Below, piece by piece: positions 50,566 to 63,194 of a stretch of DNA of 64,000 nucleotides. The DNA is from Neospora caninum Liverpool (taxonomy: Eukaryota; Apicomplexa; Conoidasida; Eucoccidiorida; Sarcocystidae). The position numbers and the translations under genes were made by a program. The stretch's first letter is position 1; each line of letters starts with the position of its first letter. The DNA is taken from the NCBI RefSeq assembly GCF_000208865.1, contig NC_018395.1:465920-529919 (forward strand). The letters run 5' to 3'. The notes under the pieces were generated by a model, which ran no database searches, was not told where the DNA came from, and saw only the letters and a program-made list of their open reading frames with translations.

Positions 50566-51999
50566 GAGGCTGCCGAATACCTTGCAGAATCCTTCGATGA
50601 GGAACCGACATGCGACAAGACGCCGGCAAGCTGTCGTTTTCACAAAGGAGCCTACGTCGACAGCTGATCCCGAGCGAGCCCACACGGCTACTCATGTCGC
50701 TGAATAAGCGCCTACAACACCTTCGGATGCCTGTGTCAGGCATGTGAACAGTCGAAGACAGAGCGGTTCTTTTGAATCCGCACTTAGGGCTTAGCACAGA
50801 ATGCTAGAGACCGGACCCACACATGATTCCCTTTTTTCAGCATACTGCTGGTATCTAGTCAACAGGACGGTAAAATAAGGGCCGTTTCTGTTCCCGCTGG
50901 TAGGGCAGTTTGGTAAGAACCCACGCCATCTACCTGTGTGTCAGAGCTTGCAGAGGCTACAGCTGTTGAGGGGGTTGTCAAGGATCAGAGAGCCGGCGGA
51001 ATACGGCTGTGCAACTCCTACGGTGTGTAGCAGCAGGGAGTGGGTCACCAACGGAGCCTCAGCGACATTTCGAAGGTGTGTTGCGAGAGATTTACACCAT
51101 GAGGTAAGTCAGATGGGGAGAGGCGGCTGGTCTATACAGAACAACCACTCTTTACGTGGTTGCTGGACGACAGTTCCTGCCTCACCAAACACACAAAGAC
51201 GTCTTGTACACAGAGTTCCGCTAGAGGGGTTTCGCCGCGTGGACGCCTTGAACCCTTAGACGAAGGACTTGGTAACGAACGAGTGCCCTTGCGTCTACAT
51301 CCAATGCCTAACGGGATTCAGCTCTATCCACTTTCGAGTGGTACCTTGGGGCTTGAGAGAAGGATCGACAAGAAGGTTGGGGCCCACGGCTGGCCCCTCG
51401 CTTCATGCGTTCGATTATTTAATGCTGCGTTATCTGCCGCCTCAACGAGGGATAGACAGATTTTCTATCACCTCGAATTTTAACACACAAACCATGCACT
51501 TTACTCATCGTTTATGGTAGCGCGGGGGCCATTATCATAGGTCTTTGTGGCCAGCAGACCTTCCTGAAGATATCTGCGAAGCAATAGTCTGACGCGTCGA
51601 AAGTAGCATGCGTCCATATGGATGGTGTTTCGACCCAGCACACACTGCATTTTCTCTCCCTGTTCAGTTGCATCGCAGCGCAAAAAAAATCCTCCAAGAG
51701 ACGCTACCACAGGTAGGGAGACGCACATGGTACACGCAACGACAATTCAATATTGTCCATTAGAACCGCGGAGCAGTTAACGACATCTCGTCTCGTAGAA
51801 CTTTGGTGGAAAGCCTACAACCCCCCATCCGACGTCATTTGAAGAATTACACCGCTTCTGCAGCCTTACCGTGACGCACCAGGGTGATACTCCTACAATT
51901 CGAACCTGCATACTCTCAATTATTTCAAGGAAACATCTCGTAGAACCTGCGACATTACCATGCCATCAAAATTGTTGACGTTCCGACAAGAGTCCCGAG
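50566..51999. other. Kinesin-9 upstream region with an exon-like block
   Basis: This should hold the kinesin-9 promoter and 5' leader. On the - strand, about 51680-51500 looks like an internal exon. It follows an AACAG acceptor, is open for about 55 codons ('CVLGRNTIHMDACYFRRVRL', then an 'LLRRYLQEG' stretch), and meets a GA|GTAAAG donor in frame. I could not find partner exons or a family. Nothing else is supported. Confidence 0.35.
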
Positions 52000-52540
52000 A
52001 TGGAGCCGGATGCATTCGTTAGGAGGGAAAAGCAACCCGAACAGCAGCCAGATCTCCTCATCCCGGTAAGAGCATACTGGTTGTTGTGCGGGTTTCCAGC
52101 TATTTATAGAACAACTCTACAGGGCACAGCTTTTTCTGTGGTCATTGGTGATGGGTGTTTCATTTCCAGTGTGGACATGCCAGGGCCGCTCAACTGGGCA
52201 CCTACACTTTAAGCATCGTCAACGCAGAGACGCTTCCTACCAGTTTCCGTGCCGATTCCAACCCCCCCTTAGGTATGAAGGCCTCTCCTCTGGGGTTTTA
52301 ACAGCTGCCGAAGATACGGCTGTAGACAACATCTGTGCTTCCCTGGATGCATCGTTTTCTCTCGTCTTGGCTGTAGACTTCTTCTGTACCAGCCTGTGGT
52401 TCGCCAGTGTGGTGGAGTCCTATGTTGCTCATTTCTCGACTGCCTCTGCTACTTCTGAAATCACTGCTGGAGGCTCTCATTCCGTAAGGCTCCCTGTTCC
52501 ATCTGTGTCCGTGCTGCCGGCGAAGTTGGAGCAGCAGTGA
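52000..52540 (+). CDS. Possible small three-exon gene of unknown function
   Basis: An ATG at 52000 opens 22 codons ('MEPDAFVRREKQPEQQPDLL') to a CCG|GTAAGA donor after 52065. A TTTCCAG acceptor leads to 52170-52272 ('GTYTLSIVNAETLPTSFRAD'). A third segment, 52305-52540, is in the matching phase and ends in a stop, giving 134 residues. Against this, the second intron would be only 32 bases, and the - strand of 52300-52480 is also open with a hydrophilic 60-residue frame. No family is recognised. It would be convergent with the WD40 gene. Confidence 0.25.
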
Positions 52541-52783
52541 AGAATCCGCGCTAGTCTTCTGCGCGCTCGTGTCAACCGACGATGGTGTTGATCGTATTCG
52601 GTGCGAACGTCTCTCGCACTCTGAAAGTCGGCGGCACTGTCAGCATGAAACAGTGACAAGCAACTAGCCAGAGGGAAGACAGCTGTCAGACAGAAGGTGG
52701 ACGCATCTCGCGGATAGAAACGCGTGTGCGAACGAGGCAGCACGTGATGCACCTTTCTCGTATCCAGGAAAAAAGCCAAACTT

Positions 52784-55700
52784 CTAACAAGGGAATTCGA
52801 AAATCCGAATATCTTTAGAGACATCTCCGACGTAGCAGCGAAGCGCCGCCGGGTTTGCATTACCACAAACGGTGGCACCGCAGGCTGTTTCCGGGCTGCG
52901 CGGCCCACTTTTTCCGGCACTTGTCACCGTCGCCCTAGAGAGAGTCGGTGGAAGAAGCTGGCTGCATGCGCATCCAGTCACAGTGCAGCTGCTGGCACAC
53001 ACCATGCAGTTTGGCTTATAGGGAAGACGATGCTGTAGCAGCAAGCGGAGGGAGCTGTCTCGGTTGTTTCTGGGCTCCGAGGCCTCCCCCGAAGTCAGGG
53101 GTGTGTCTGTAAAGACGCAAAGGCGCCGGTCAGTCCCACAGCTCACCAACACAGACCCGACGCCCCCAGAGGGACTAGACAGGACCGAGTTGCCTGCCGA
53201 CGAGCCACCAGGAGAATCACGGCGCGCCGTGTTACCCGGGGCAGCGTTGTGAACAGCTGTCGGGCTCGAAACCCAGTTTAGGGCTGCTGACGACAGGCTG
53301 TGAGGCTGGCTAGTCCAAGATGGCGTAGGCAGAAGCCGTGCATTTCGAGAAGAGTCTGGCGAATAAATGGTCGGAACCGCACATGAGACACACAGAGACC
53401 GAAATGAATGGCGCGGCCAAGCGGCCTGCCTCCACCGCGCGCATGTGGTGAACAGGAGCATTTGGAGATGATTCACCCCACCCCTGGTCGTGTCGACACA
53501 CCGCACGCACACGACACGTCACACAGATTCCTACACGAGTACGTACAGATATGTATCTTGCTACCGATGAGCCACGTAGACGGTGCCTTATCCAGCTGGG
53601 CTGTACACGTCGGAGTCCGTCCCCCGAGTATGTATCGCGCCTGTGCCGCTACACAAGGACTTCCATTTCGTCTTCAGGAGAGAGACTTACTTGCGTAATC
53701 GAAGACAGAGAGGTGGCCATCGCCTAGCCCCACCGCGACCCTGCGGCAGTCTGGACCCATAGCGAGGGAGACAACGAAGGGGGGGTTTAGGCATTTTGTG
53801 TCCTCGGGGCCTTCGTTCCCTGCTTGCCTCGACTGATTTTGACCTACCGCGTTTGCGCCCTTGGAAACCTTCGCGTGAGGAGGCTTCGTCTCCCAGGGCA
53901 TTACGTGGTTCCTCAGATCCGCGACGGCTCGCCGCACTTCCAGGCTTACTCGCGGCTTCGCTTCAACCAGGTTCCACGAGTTCACGTTGAAGTCAAAGCT
54001 GAAAGACAGGCAAAGACCATCCATAAGGCGCGAACAAGGATCCAAACACGCCCATGAACACAACCGTGTGCTGCTCACAGCCCCTTCTACGAAAATAAGT
54101 GCGCGGTCCGGAGTTCCTGTGAGCCTATAGATATCCTTCATATCCCCTTGAACTTTCACGCAACCGTGCGAGTCACACACGCCTATGCGCAGGGGTGCGT
54201 ACGAGTCCTCCATGCATCTGCAACATCTATGCGTATCTAGCATGGGTTCCCATTAGATTCACAGAACGCAGAAAGTGTGACACAGAGTTCGGAGGGGCGG
54301 GAAACAGAAAGCGACAGACCTGTCTCGCAAGTGTCAAGCACTGTGTGCCTGCCAAGGGCCGGGCCCCCGCAGGTAAAGACTGACGCCTCACGAAGAAAAG
54401 CAGTGAATGACACACAGCACGAAACACGGAACACAGCGAAGCGTCCCGGGGCGAAGCGACGCGCGCTTCAGCCTTTCACCTACACCCATCAGGCTTGCCA
54501 GCAGTTCATCGCCATCGCCCACAGGGCGTGAGCGAGAACGCCTCGTCCGGAGCATTCCGCGGGAGAGTGGAGGCAGCAAGGAATCATCACATGCTCGTTT
54601 CCCTCACTTCACATTTCCCGCCTTCTTTTCGCGCCCCCAGCTGTTCAAACTTACCCTCCCGTGACGAGATCAGGAATGTTTTCGTCTTTTCGGAATCTCG
54701 CGACGCCGCAGATGCTGCGATGCATGCAAAGCAGCCTGTCCTTCTGAAGTTGCAAGGCGACGTCGATATCGCCCTGCGGCTTCGCAGTCCCACCGGGCGC
54801 CAGGGACGAGCCCTGGAGCTCGACCGCTGCCAGGGGCGTTCTGTGGAGCGCTACCACGACTTCGCCGCTGTCAAGAGGAAGCGCGAGACACACAGGAGAG
54901 ACGCCGGCGGCAGCTCCGTGCGCTGCATGGGCAGAAGACTCCTCCGTCACCGCGGAGCGACCTGGCCCCTTTTTCTTCTTGGCCGGGACCCGGCGAGAAG
55001 ACGCTTTCGAGGGCGGTGCGAGCGAGTCGCCTCCTGGCGAGGACGCACCGAACTTCAGCTCTCGCAGTTGTTGAGGCGACGGACACCACAGGTCGAAGTC
55101 GTTGATGGTAAGAGGATCATCGTCTTCAGAAGACTCCTCGTCTTCCACGGGCCGGCTGGCGTCTTTCCCAGAACCCCGTTTTCGTCGTTCATCGACGAAA
55201 AGCTGAGCGTACTGGTCCATACTCCAGATCGCCGCTGCGTCGTCTGTCCAAGCACAGCTGTCTTCTCTGGCTCCTCCCCCATCCGGTTCTCGCTCGCCTG
55301 TCGGGTTCTCCCCTCCGTGTGCTCGTCGGCGTTCCTGGTCTCCGCACGCAGGCACCGCCCGTTGGTCTGCCTTTTCCTGGCTCAGCACTGCAACTTGCGA
55401 GACGCCGTTCGAAGACTCTCGCCCGCGCCACGCACCGACGGGCGTGGCCGCAAGGTCGAACAGAAGAAGTCGACTGCCACAGGCAACGTAGAGAAGCCGG
55501 TAGGTTTCTGGGTGGAATTTGACGGCGCCGAGATTCGACGTCGTGTCCTCTGCAGATCCCCCCGCAGAAAGAAAGAGCGGATGCTTGATGCATGCAACGG
55601 CCTTTTCTTCTCTCAAGTCCCACAGACGCACCGTGCCGTCGTCACTGGCGCTGGCGAGGAGGGAAGAACACCATGGCGAGACCACAGAAGGACAGCCACT

Positions 55701-56204
55701 CTCGCACCATCCACAAGGAGGCCTCGAGCTGCCTTGCAGGAACGGAGAAGCCTCAGAGCACTGCCCGTCGCAACGGGGACGAGTTGACGCGGCGTGCAGT
55801 GAAGAGACAAAGACAGACGAAGATGGCGAGACTGAGTCACAGCACGTCCCGTCCAGCGTGTGGGCACCTGTAGTCTCTTGCCCCGTGTCTCCTGGAGCAT
55901 CTGTACGTTTCTCACAACTCGCGCGACGCCGACGCAAAGGACAGGCACTCCCTTCTGATGTGTCTCGTTCCGGGTCTGCGTCGCTGCGGAGAAGAGATTG
56001 TGTCCGACAAGAACAGTGGCAATGGGGACTGACGTGGGCGCCGGGAGGAAACGGAGGCGAGCAGAAGAGGTCGAGGCCGACAACGGAGTCTTCATGGCCC
56101 TTCAAGATGCGGCAAGCGACGGATGGCGAGGAGCCTGCATGCTCGGATGCAGGCGAAGCGGACGGTCCTCGCTCTTGGCGCATCTTGATCTCAGTCGAAA
56201 ACAT
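52784..56204 (-). CDS. WD40-repeat protein resembling WDR53
   Basis: WD40 propellers act as protein-binding platforms, and WDR53-type proteins have no firmly known role. Three exons: 56204-54655, 54217-53691, and about 53290-52784, totalling near 860 residues. The first two join in phase and the start of exon 3 has two equivalent AG choices. Exon 1 has a GH dipeptide (residues 36-37, 'ILKGHEDSVVGLDLF'), then ~130 residues of insertion, then a classic repeat 'SLLASASDDGTVRLWDLREE' (181-200). Next comes an acidic patch ('DEESSEDDDPLTINDFDLW'). Exon 2 includes 'VAVGLGDGHLSVFDYA'. Exon 3 includes 'VLVSCGTDRRLCVFTD' and ends 'YVGDVSKDIRIFEFPC', recalling the WDR53 C-terminus. Start ATG 56204 is the first of the frame. 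The WD40 assignment is secure; the WDR53 orthology is tentative. Confidence 0.8.
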
Positions 56205-57908
56205 CCCAGAACGCGAGAAAGCGGCAACCTAGCAGAAAGTCGCCTCCTCTAGATACGGAAGGGTTTTTTGGTCGACAGCCCTTAACGCGGTGTATGTCGC
56301 TTGAACCATGGACTCACGGCGCGGGAAGCCACCGTTAAGCCCGGGACGAAAAGGCTAAAAGGAAGCAAAAGAGGTGGGGGATATGAGACCTAGGTACAGA
56401 GGCGACTGACATTTTAGTTTGGCGAACAAGCACGAGGAGGGCTGAGATCGCCCAAACAGAAATTCCCTTTCCCACGAAACTGTACGTGTGCTTTGAACTC
56501 CGCAGAAAAGCATGCTGGCTCGTGTTTCGTTGGCAGCATGCGCGTAACAGCATGTGTCTTGGCCCGATACGCATGTGCGTCAATGACCGTCGCGAGAGTG
56601 CCTGATAGGAATACCCAGCGAGAACGCGTTTCGAATAAAGCTCTGCTTCGTGCTTCAATGGAGAAGATTCGGCGCCCGACGCGATTTCCCTGCGTGGTTG
56701 GAAAGAAGATCTACGGCATTTCGCGGCTTGGGAAGGTCGGAGAAGCATCATACAACTGAGACCGTCGGTTGACACGCGTGCGCCTGTTCACGGCAAAGCG
56801 CATGCAGTTTAGTTTCTCTCTGCCCACTACTCTTCGATCCTCTGTCGACCATCGAAGAACGCCCCTTGCCCTTCGCCAGGACTCCGCCTACGGAGGACGC
56901 AACGGAGCGCTCGCGCCTTCCTTTTCTTGGGAATCTTTCACGGTGTTCAGCCCTCTCGAATTCTCGGGATCGTCTGCCGGCCCGCAGCCCCGATGAGAAA
57001 AGTTCTACCGATGCTGTTTGTGTTGCCATGCGCATACTGACTCTGTTGTCTTCCTTACTTTTCCCTGGGTGTCCGCCTTTTCGCGTAAAGACTGGCTTTT
57101 CTCATGGACTGTCTCGCTTTCTCGGGTGTATATACACACGTGGACGGCGGGTTTCCTGTCTGCCGTGACGGGTGTGGTCACTGACAGAACTCGGGTTTCC
57201 TCACTTTGAGGCGACATTCTCCAACATCCTTCTGCGCCACGTTGTCGTTTCTCGGCCCGGCTCGACACCACCTCTCGGTTTGGGCACCCCTTTCGCTGCT
57301 GTGCTGTAGACTTTTCTTCCAGAGGACTGCATCCTTCCGCCGTGGCGTCATCTTGCCAGCGCACACGCAGCGTTTTCCACACACTCCTTTCCGCCGTGGT
57401 CGATTCCAGACGGCAGAACACTTCATCTTACTCGTCGGCCGCGAACGACCGCACTCTTTTAGAATATCCCTTTTCTTCGCAGGGGCGAAACCTGGCACGC
57501 GGGAGACGGAGAGCGGTACATCAGCCCGTTGGATCCGTCCTGTTGACTTCTCTGATTGTGGAACACTCAAATTGTCTTGTGTTCGTTTTTCCTCACAACC
57601 TTGGGCATATTTTCCCCCTCCTTTGAAGCGAGGTGGAATGCTAGCGCACATCAACCAGGGTGTCTGAGAGCACACCTACGCAAGTCAAAAGACTCCGTTC
57701 TGGGGACTGCGGCCTTCGCATTCCTGCGTTCCCTCCCACCAAACTGTCTGCTTATCTGTCTGCGAATGCTTTTGTTCCCCCCTTCGAAAGCGATAAAGAA
57801 CCTGAAAGAAGTCCTCGTTCGCTTTTTTCCGAAAATCTCTCGACCGACCCGGCGTCACCCCGTTGGGTGTCTCCCTCCGCTACAGTTGCTCATGAGAGAC
57901 ACGGCAAG
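56205..57908. promoter_or_regulatory. Head-to-head promoter region of the WD40 and L3 genes
   Basis: The WD40 gene (-) and the L3 gene (+) diverge from here. The + strand from about 57020 to 57900 is T/C-rich, as expected for the L3 leader. A GCATGCA (TGCATGC on -) heptamer lies at 56800-56806. The frame upstream of the L3 start is open back to 57660 but contains no ATG. No other gene is seen. Confidence 0.5.
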
Positions 57909-58848
57909 ATGAGCGCCTGCGGCTACGTGGGAAGGACTTCCTGGGGTGTAGGAGCCGCGAAAAGCGAGAACTTGCGAAGGCAAGCGAGGGCGGTCAGCGC
58001 GCCTGTGCTGTCTCTCTGTGGCACACTTTTCGCCGGGACAGGGAACGGCCTTGACGGCGAAGAGCCTACGTCTTCAGAAGCACGCGCCGCCCCGATTCCC
58101 GAGCGAAAGCGACACACACGAGCCCCGGGTGACCCAGCAGACAACCTCCGCCAGAGGTGGGACGCAAGGCCTCCACTGCCCTCGGCGTGTTCGCCAGCGT
58201 GGAATTGCTCTTCACGCTCCTCTCTTGCCTCTGCTCAAGTTCCTTCGCGTTCATCCGGTGTGTTCTATGGACCTCTCCAGAGGCCCGTTCCTCCTTCGTC
58301 TCCGCCTGATCTTTCTTTTCCCCAAACGTCTTCCCTTCTCTCTCGTCGTCCGGTACATTCCGTCTCCTCTCCACCCTGTGCAGGGGTGTCCATCGCGTCT
58401 GCCTTCTTCCATTCGACATCGAGCGTCTTCTCTCCGCTTCGCGACCCGTCGTCTCACCTTCGCGCCTCTCAGGCTGCTCTCGTCCCCGCTTGCACCAGAG
58501 GGCGCAACCTCGTCGACCTCGGGCGTGCCTGTCCCTCGGCGTTCTCCTCACGACGGGGCTACGACAGTCGCTGGGTGAAGCGCCTCGACAGGCTGAGAGA
58601 ATCGAAATTCTACGAGCCCGCACCGACTATCCAGGAGGAGGAGACTCTCGACGCCGACAGGATCCATCCGCTCTTGAAGCGAGTCACGCCCAGCTGGAAC
58701 AGCCGAAGGTAGGTTCCCGTGTCTCGAAACGAAGAGCGGAGACCGACAGAACGCTGTCGCTTCTTTGCCGGCTTCATTAGGAAAAAAACCGAGACTACCC
58801 AAGTAGATGTACCAGACAGCGAGGTCAATGTCACACACACACACACAA

Positions 58849-58883
<35 letters not shown>

Positions 58884-61416
58884 TTTTACCTATGTGCGTC
58901 TGTTTGTGTTTTTTCCTGGTCTGTGACTCGATACGGAGGCACGTCTTCTCAAAGGATGCTTCTTTGTCGTTTCCCGTGGGAGTTCGTTAATCCTTCTCGC
59001 GCGCTGTCTACATTGCGTTCTGCATTCAGAACGGGGCTTCTCGCGTATAAGATCGGAATGATGTCTTTGTGGGACGGGTGGGGCGAGCGGCATGCGGTGA
59101 CCGTTTGCCAAGTCGATCGCTGTGTGGTGATGGAGCAACGGACTCTCGACAAGGATGGCTACGAAGCCTGCGTCATGGGAATTGGTAGGTGAACGCCACG
59201 CCGCCAGACTGCGGCCGGTCGAAACACCGGAGGCGTACGGACCGGGACTGGGAAGAGACAGAGAAACGCCCGAGAAGGCAGTATGCCGCTCTCGAGGAGG
59301 CAGGGAAGAGGCAGAGATATAGCTACGGCAGGGACGAGGAGAAGCGAAAGGAACAAAACTGGAACACGAGAAAGAAAGGCGAAAGGGAGTGGTGACACAC
59401 AGCTGGGGAAGCGAAGAGACAAGACGCCAAAACGTGGGTGAGAGGACACAAGAAACTAAACACGAAGAGCCATCTGTGGGTCCGGAGAGTTGGAACCCCC
59501 GAAGCAAAAGAGAGAACCGACTCCTTGTTAGGCGTGCTACGTCGTGTCTGCGCAGATGGATTTGAAGCACACTAAATGTGCTGTCCATGCTGAAAGTCCA
59601 TTTCCGCACGTGCAGTGCTGAACTCCTCATGACAACGAAAAATCCTCAAGGATTTGCATACCTGTATACAGAGGCATGCACCTGCATATGAACCTGTAGC
59701 AGCATGCATAGATGTGCGCCGGGCTGGAGCTGGGGCCGCACATTCCTGCACACACACATAAGTTCCCATGTGGGGAGTGGTCCCGAAACCCGTTTCGTGC
59801 GTGGATGTAGCCAGGCGCTTGAGTTGGTTTCCGGAGTCGACGCCCTAATCGTTGAAATCTGGAGATGCAGACAGCGCGTTAAGGGCAAGAATTGCTTTTT
59901 CCTCATGTAGAGGTCTGATCCCAGGGGGGAGGCGCCGGGGAGACTCCACCGCCGCCGTGGAGTTTCTGACGGTGTGTGTCCTCGCTGTGCGGCGTCTCGT
60001 CCCGTCCTGGTTCTTTGGTGTTGGCAAATACGCCCGCGACCGGCGAGACCCGTGTGCAAGCGTCTTCAGTCTAGATGGCGTCGTCGCCTTGCCGAGTGTG
60101 GCGACTTGTGTTTGTCGCCGATGCTCACTGAGAAAGTCGAAGATGTCTCGCTGCTGTGCCCCCGGTTTCGCCGCAGGTTACCAGCCGATTCACAAGGTGA
60201 CAAAGCCAATGCTTGGGGTGTACATACGGTCGCGAATCGAGCCGAAGAGTCGAATCGCGGAATTCAAGTGCAGCAGCGATTGTCTTCTTCCCGTCGGCCA
60301 CGAGATGTCGGTTCGGCACTTCACTCCCGGCCAACACGTCTTTGTCAGTGGCTGGTCGAAGGACAAGGGGTACCTTGGAGTGAAGAAGCGATGGGGTTTT
60401 GCAGGTGAGCACAAACGGGGTGCGCAGCAGATCGAAGAAACGAGCAGCGACAACGCGTTTCGGCGGAGAGGGAGAAGTGGCCAAGGGCATCCAGGGACAG
60501 TTTTCGTCCATGTTCTGTCCCTGTTCTTTTGTTTCTTCTTCCAGGTCAGAACGCGTCCCATGGTGTAGAAGCAAAGGCGCACAGCAGCCCAGGAAGTATC
60601 GGGCAAAGCAAGACAGTGAACGTTGTGTGGCGCTTCAAGAAGATGGCCGGGCACGCTGGCGGAGATCCCCGAGTCGTCAACTGTAAAGTGTTTCGCATCG
60701 AAGCCCAGCGCAATCTCATTTTCCTCAAAGGTGAGACAGAAGCTTTTCTGTGACGCGCGCAAAGGCCACGACACCGGCAGTTGGAGAAGGGAGGCAGTCG
60801 GGACTAGGTAGGTCTCGTATGTGTACATATCTCTCCTCTGAGCTCTACATGCGCCGAATACTCGTCTACACACATACATCCGCTTCGTGTATGTACATTC
60901 GTAAATTGTATACACACCCGTGCACATAGACAAACATATATACACATACGCAACACTGTTCGTGAGTAGCAGCGCGGGATTGACACAGGATAGTTCTGTG
61001 GGTTCCCGAACGAGCGCAGCACTGGCGATGTCTTCTGTTCCTGCTGGCCTTTTTTCTGCATCAGCCAGCAGGCCACACTTTTCCTCGCGACGCCTCTGTG
61101 TCGCTAGATACTCCTTCCAGCTTGTGCTGGCTGCGTCGGTCGCTCGAGGCGACTGTCCTCAGGTGTTTTGTTTCTTTCTGTGCCCCTCCCCCCGCTGGCG
61201 CCTGCAGGCTGCGTACCAGGCTACAAAGGCAGTCTGATCAAAATAAGCGATGCGAGGGGGAAAACTCACCACAGACACAACCGCCACATTCCACTCCACT
61301 TTCCGACGTTCGTGCCCGAGCCAGGCGTTTCGTACCCTGTCACGCTGCAGTGCCCAGACTCCGAGCAGGATCCCTTTTTGTATCCCGAGATTGCCATCCC
61401 GGACAAGGAGAAATAG
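57909..61416 (+). CDS. MRPL3: Mitochondrial large-subunit ribosomal protein uL3m
   Basis: L3 binds 23S-type rRNA near the peptidyl-transferase centre and starts large-subunit assembly. Exons 57909-58708, 59030-59184, 60177-60404, 60545-60730 and 61208-61416 join in frame to 525 residues ending in TAG. The L3 domain begins near residue 267: 'GLLAYKIGMMSLWDGWGERH'. It continues with 'VRHFTPGQHVFVSGWSKDKG', 'YLGVKKRWGF', 'SHGVEAKAHSSPGSIGQ', 'KKMAGHAGG' and 'GCVPGYKGSLIKI'. The bacterial-type fold with the 'ALLPVG..VRHF.PGQ' style block is typical of mitochondrial L3; an apicoplast location is less likely but not excluded. A 266-residue Ser/Pro/Arg-rich N-terminal extension (exon 1) precedes the domain and should contain the targeting signal. 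ATG 57909 is the first in-frame ATG. Confidence 0.92.
58835..58881. repeat. (CA)n then (TA)n microsatellite in L3 intron 1
   Basis: A CACACACA run passes into about 14 TA units, in the first L3 intron. Confidence 0.9.
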
Positions 61417-63194
61417 GAACGCTCCGGCTGAGGCAGAAGAGAGCGTTCGGAAGACACATCTGTGGCCGCGCACACACCCGACCTCTCGGATTTCGTTCCG
61501 GCCTTGCTTTGTTGCGCGCTGCCTCGATGTGCACAAACCAGACGAGTTTTCTGTGTCGGTGTGAAAAAACCATGAACCGGAGCAGTCGGGTAACCTGCCA
61601 ACAAGTGCACCGGCGCGTACCACTCCGCAACGGCTTTTGTCGTTTTTTCTAAGTTATAAGCATAACGACTGGCATCCCCGCTTCGTGTGTGTGTGGTTTC
61701 TTTGAAGAAAAGAAACGCCTCCTCCGGAAGCAATTTGCCGAGCGGCTGCGTGGTGCTCTGGCCACAGAAGACCGGGATTCGTGCACGCTTGGAACCGGTT
61801 CGCGTCGGCTCAGAGAAGTGCATCAAACGCTCAGTATAGGGATTGACCTGCTCCCTCACGTTACGGAAGAAACGACAACCAGATCTGCGCAAAATTTAGG
61901 TAGCTCAACAGCGCAAGCAAAGTCAGCACAGAGACCCAGTGGTTTCCCCCGTTCGGTGCTCTCCGCTAACTGCGCAAAAACACTGTACACTCCCTATGCG
62001 AAGCCGTCTCAAGGGGAACCAGCAAAGGCAAAAAGGAAAAGGAAGGCAGTGCAGCCAGACAGAGAAGTCCTGCTAACCCAGAACGTACTGGAGGGCGCCT
62101 CTCCATTTACCGCCAGGCTTTCCTCATTCTCAAGTTTAAACCCAGGCATCTCTCCAGGATGCAACTTCGTTACACTCCACTGCCTCTGAGGGGATCGCTA
62201 GCGGATGGACTCAACCACCAAAAGGAGCTCTTTGCTCCTTCGACCTCGGTCTGTCTCTTTGAGGAACCAGAGATGACAGTCACCTCCGGTGTAACGACAG
62301 CTGGCGACGCGTGTGCCGTTCCCCTACCTCTGTGGATTTCTCTGTCGCCACTGCGGTCGATCTTCTCGCTCCCCCGTTTCTAGCTAGACCTTCACGTGTG
62401 TGTGTGTGTCATCGGCTCTTTGCGACGAAGCAGCAGGCTGCAGCATGGAGGCGCAGATTTGGGTCGAGGCGTGCCATGGATTTTCCTCGTTTTGTCTCGG
62501 ACAGGCTACCTAAAAGCGACATCATCCCCGGGTCTTCCCACTAGGACTCGGCGCGTTTTGAGGTGGCAAAACTGTGCAGTGTGTCTTGCTGCACACGTGT
62601 GCCGCTCAACCGCCGCCACCCTCCTCCCGTTGTTGCATGCGCCCGGCCCGAAGCGGCGAGGGGGTGAACTTTGCGACGGAAAAACCGTACAAGGAGGGTC
62701 ACTCAGCAATCAAAGCATTCTGGAATTGGCGAGAAACAGCAAACACACACTGAAGCCTGGACCAACAAACGGATATGACCGACCGCCCGCGAACCGGAAC
62801 CGCGCTGCAGCCCCCCTCTATGTGGAAGGCTTCGTGGTAGTGTGTTGCCACCATCCTCGCTGGACGGAAAGTGTGCTTTTTCTTGAACGTTTCTCGGTCT
62901 TATCGTCTGAAGCGAGGGGAGTTCCTCCTCTACGCAACGGTTCTCCTGTGTGCTGCGGGACAACACTTCCCTCTCCTCTCCCGTTGCCCCTCCCGTGTCC
63001 TCTCTCTGCCGCTCGCGCTCGTCGGTTTCCTGAACACACGCTCCCTTCCAGCCGTTCTTCTCGAGTCTTCCGCTGTCCACGCGTCCCCTCCCTTTGGCCT
63101 CGTGCTCTGGCGCTTTGCTTCCTTCCTCGTCCTGTTTTTCGCCGGCATGCCGCTCGCGCCGAGTGCGAGTTCTCGCGTAGTTGAAGGCGCAGCG
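61417..63194. other. Intergenic region between L3 and NAA40 genes
   Basis: The L3 3' UTR and the NAA40 promoter and leader lie here. The frame 61689-62189 (+) is open but begins at GTG and shows no domain. A (TG)n run is at about 62396-62409. From about 62870 the + strand is pyrimidine-rich, consistent with the NAA40 5' leader. No separate gene was recognised. Confidence 0.55.

Noticed and set aside
58890..59630. A 246-codon - frame over L3 exon 2
   Set aside because: It is antisense to the conserved 'GLLAYKIGMM' exon and its flanking introns, with no domain.
61689..62189. A 166-codon + frame after the L3 gene
   Set aside because: It starts with GTG in a GT-rich run, has no domain and lies where the L3 3' UTR is expected.
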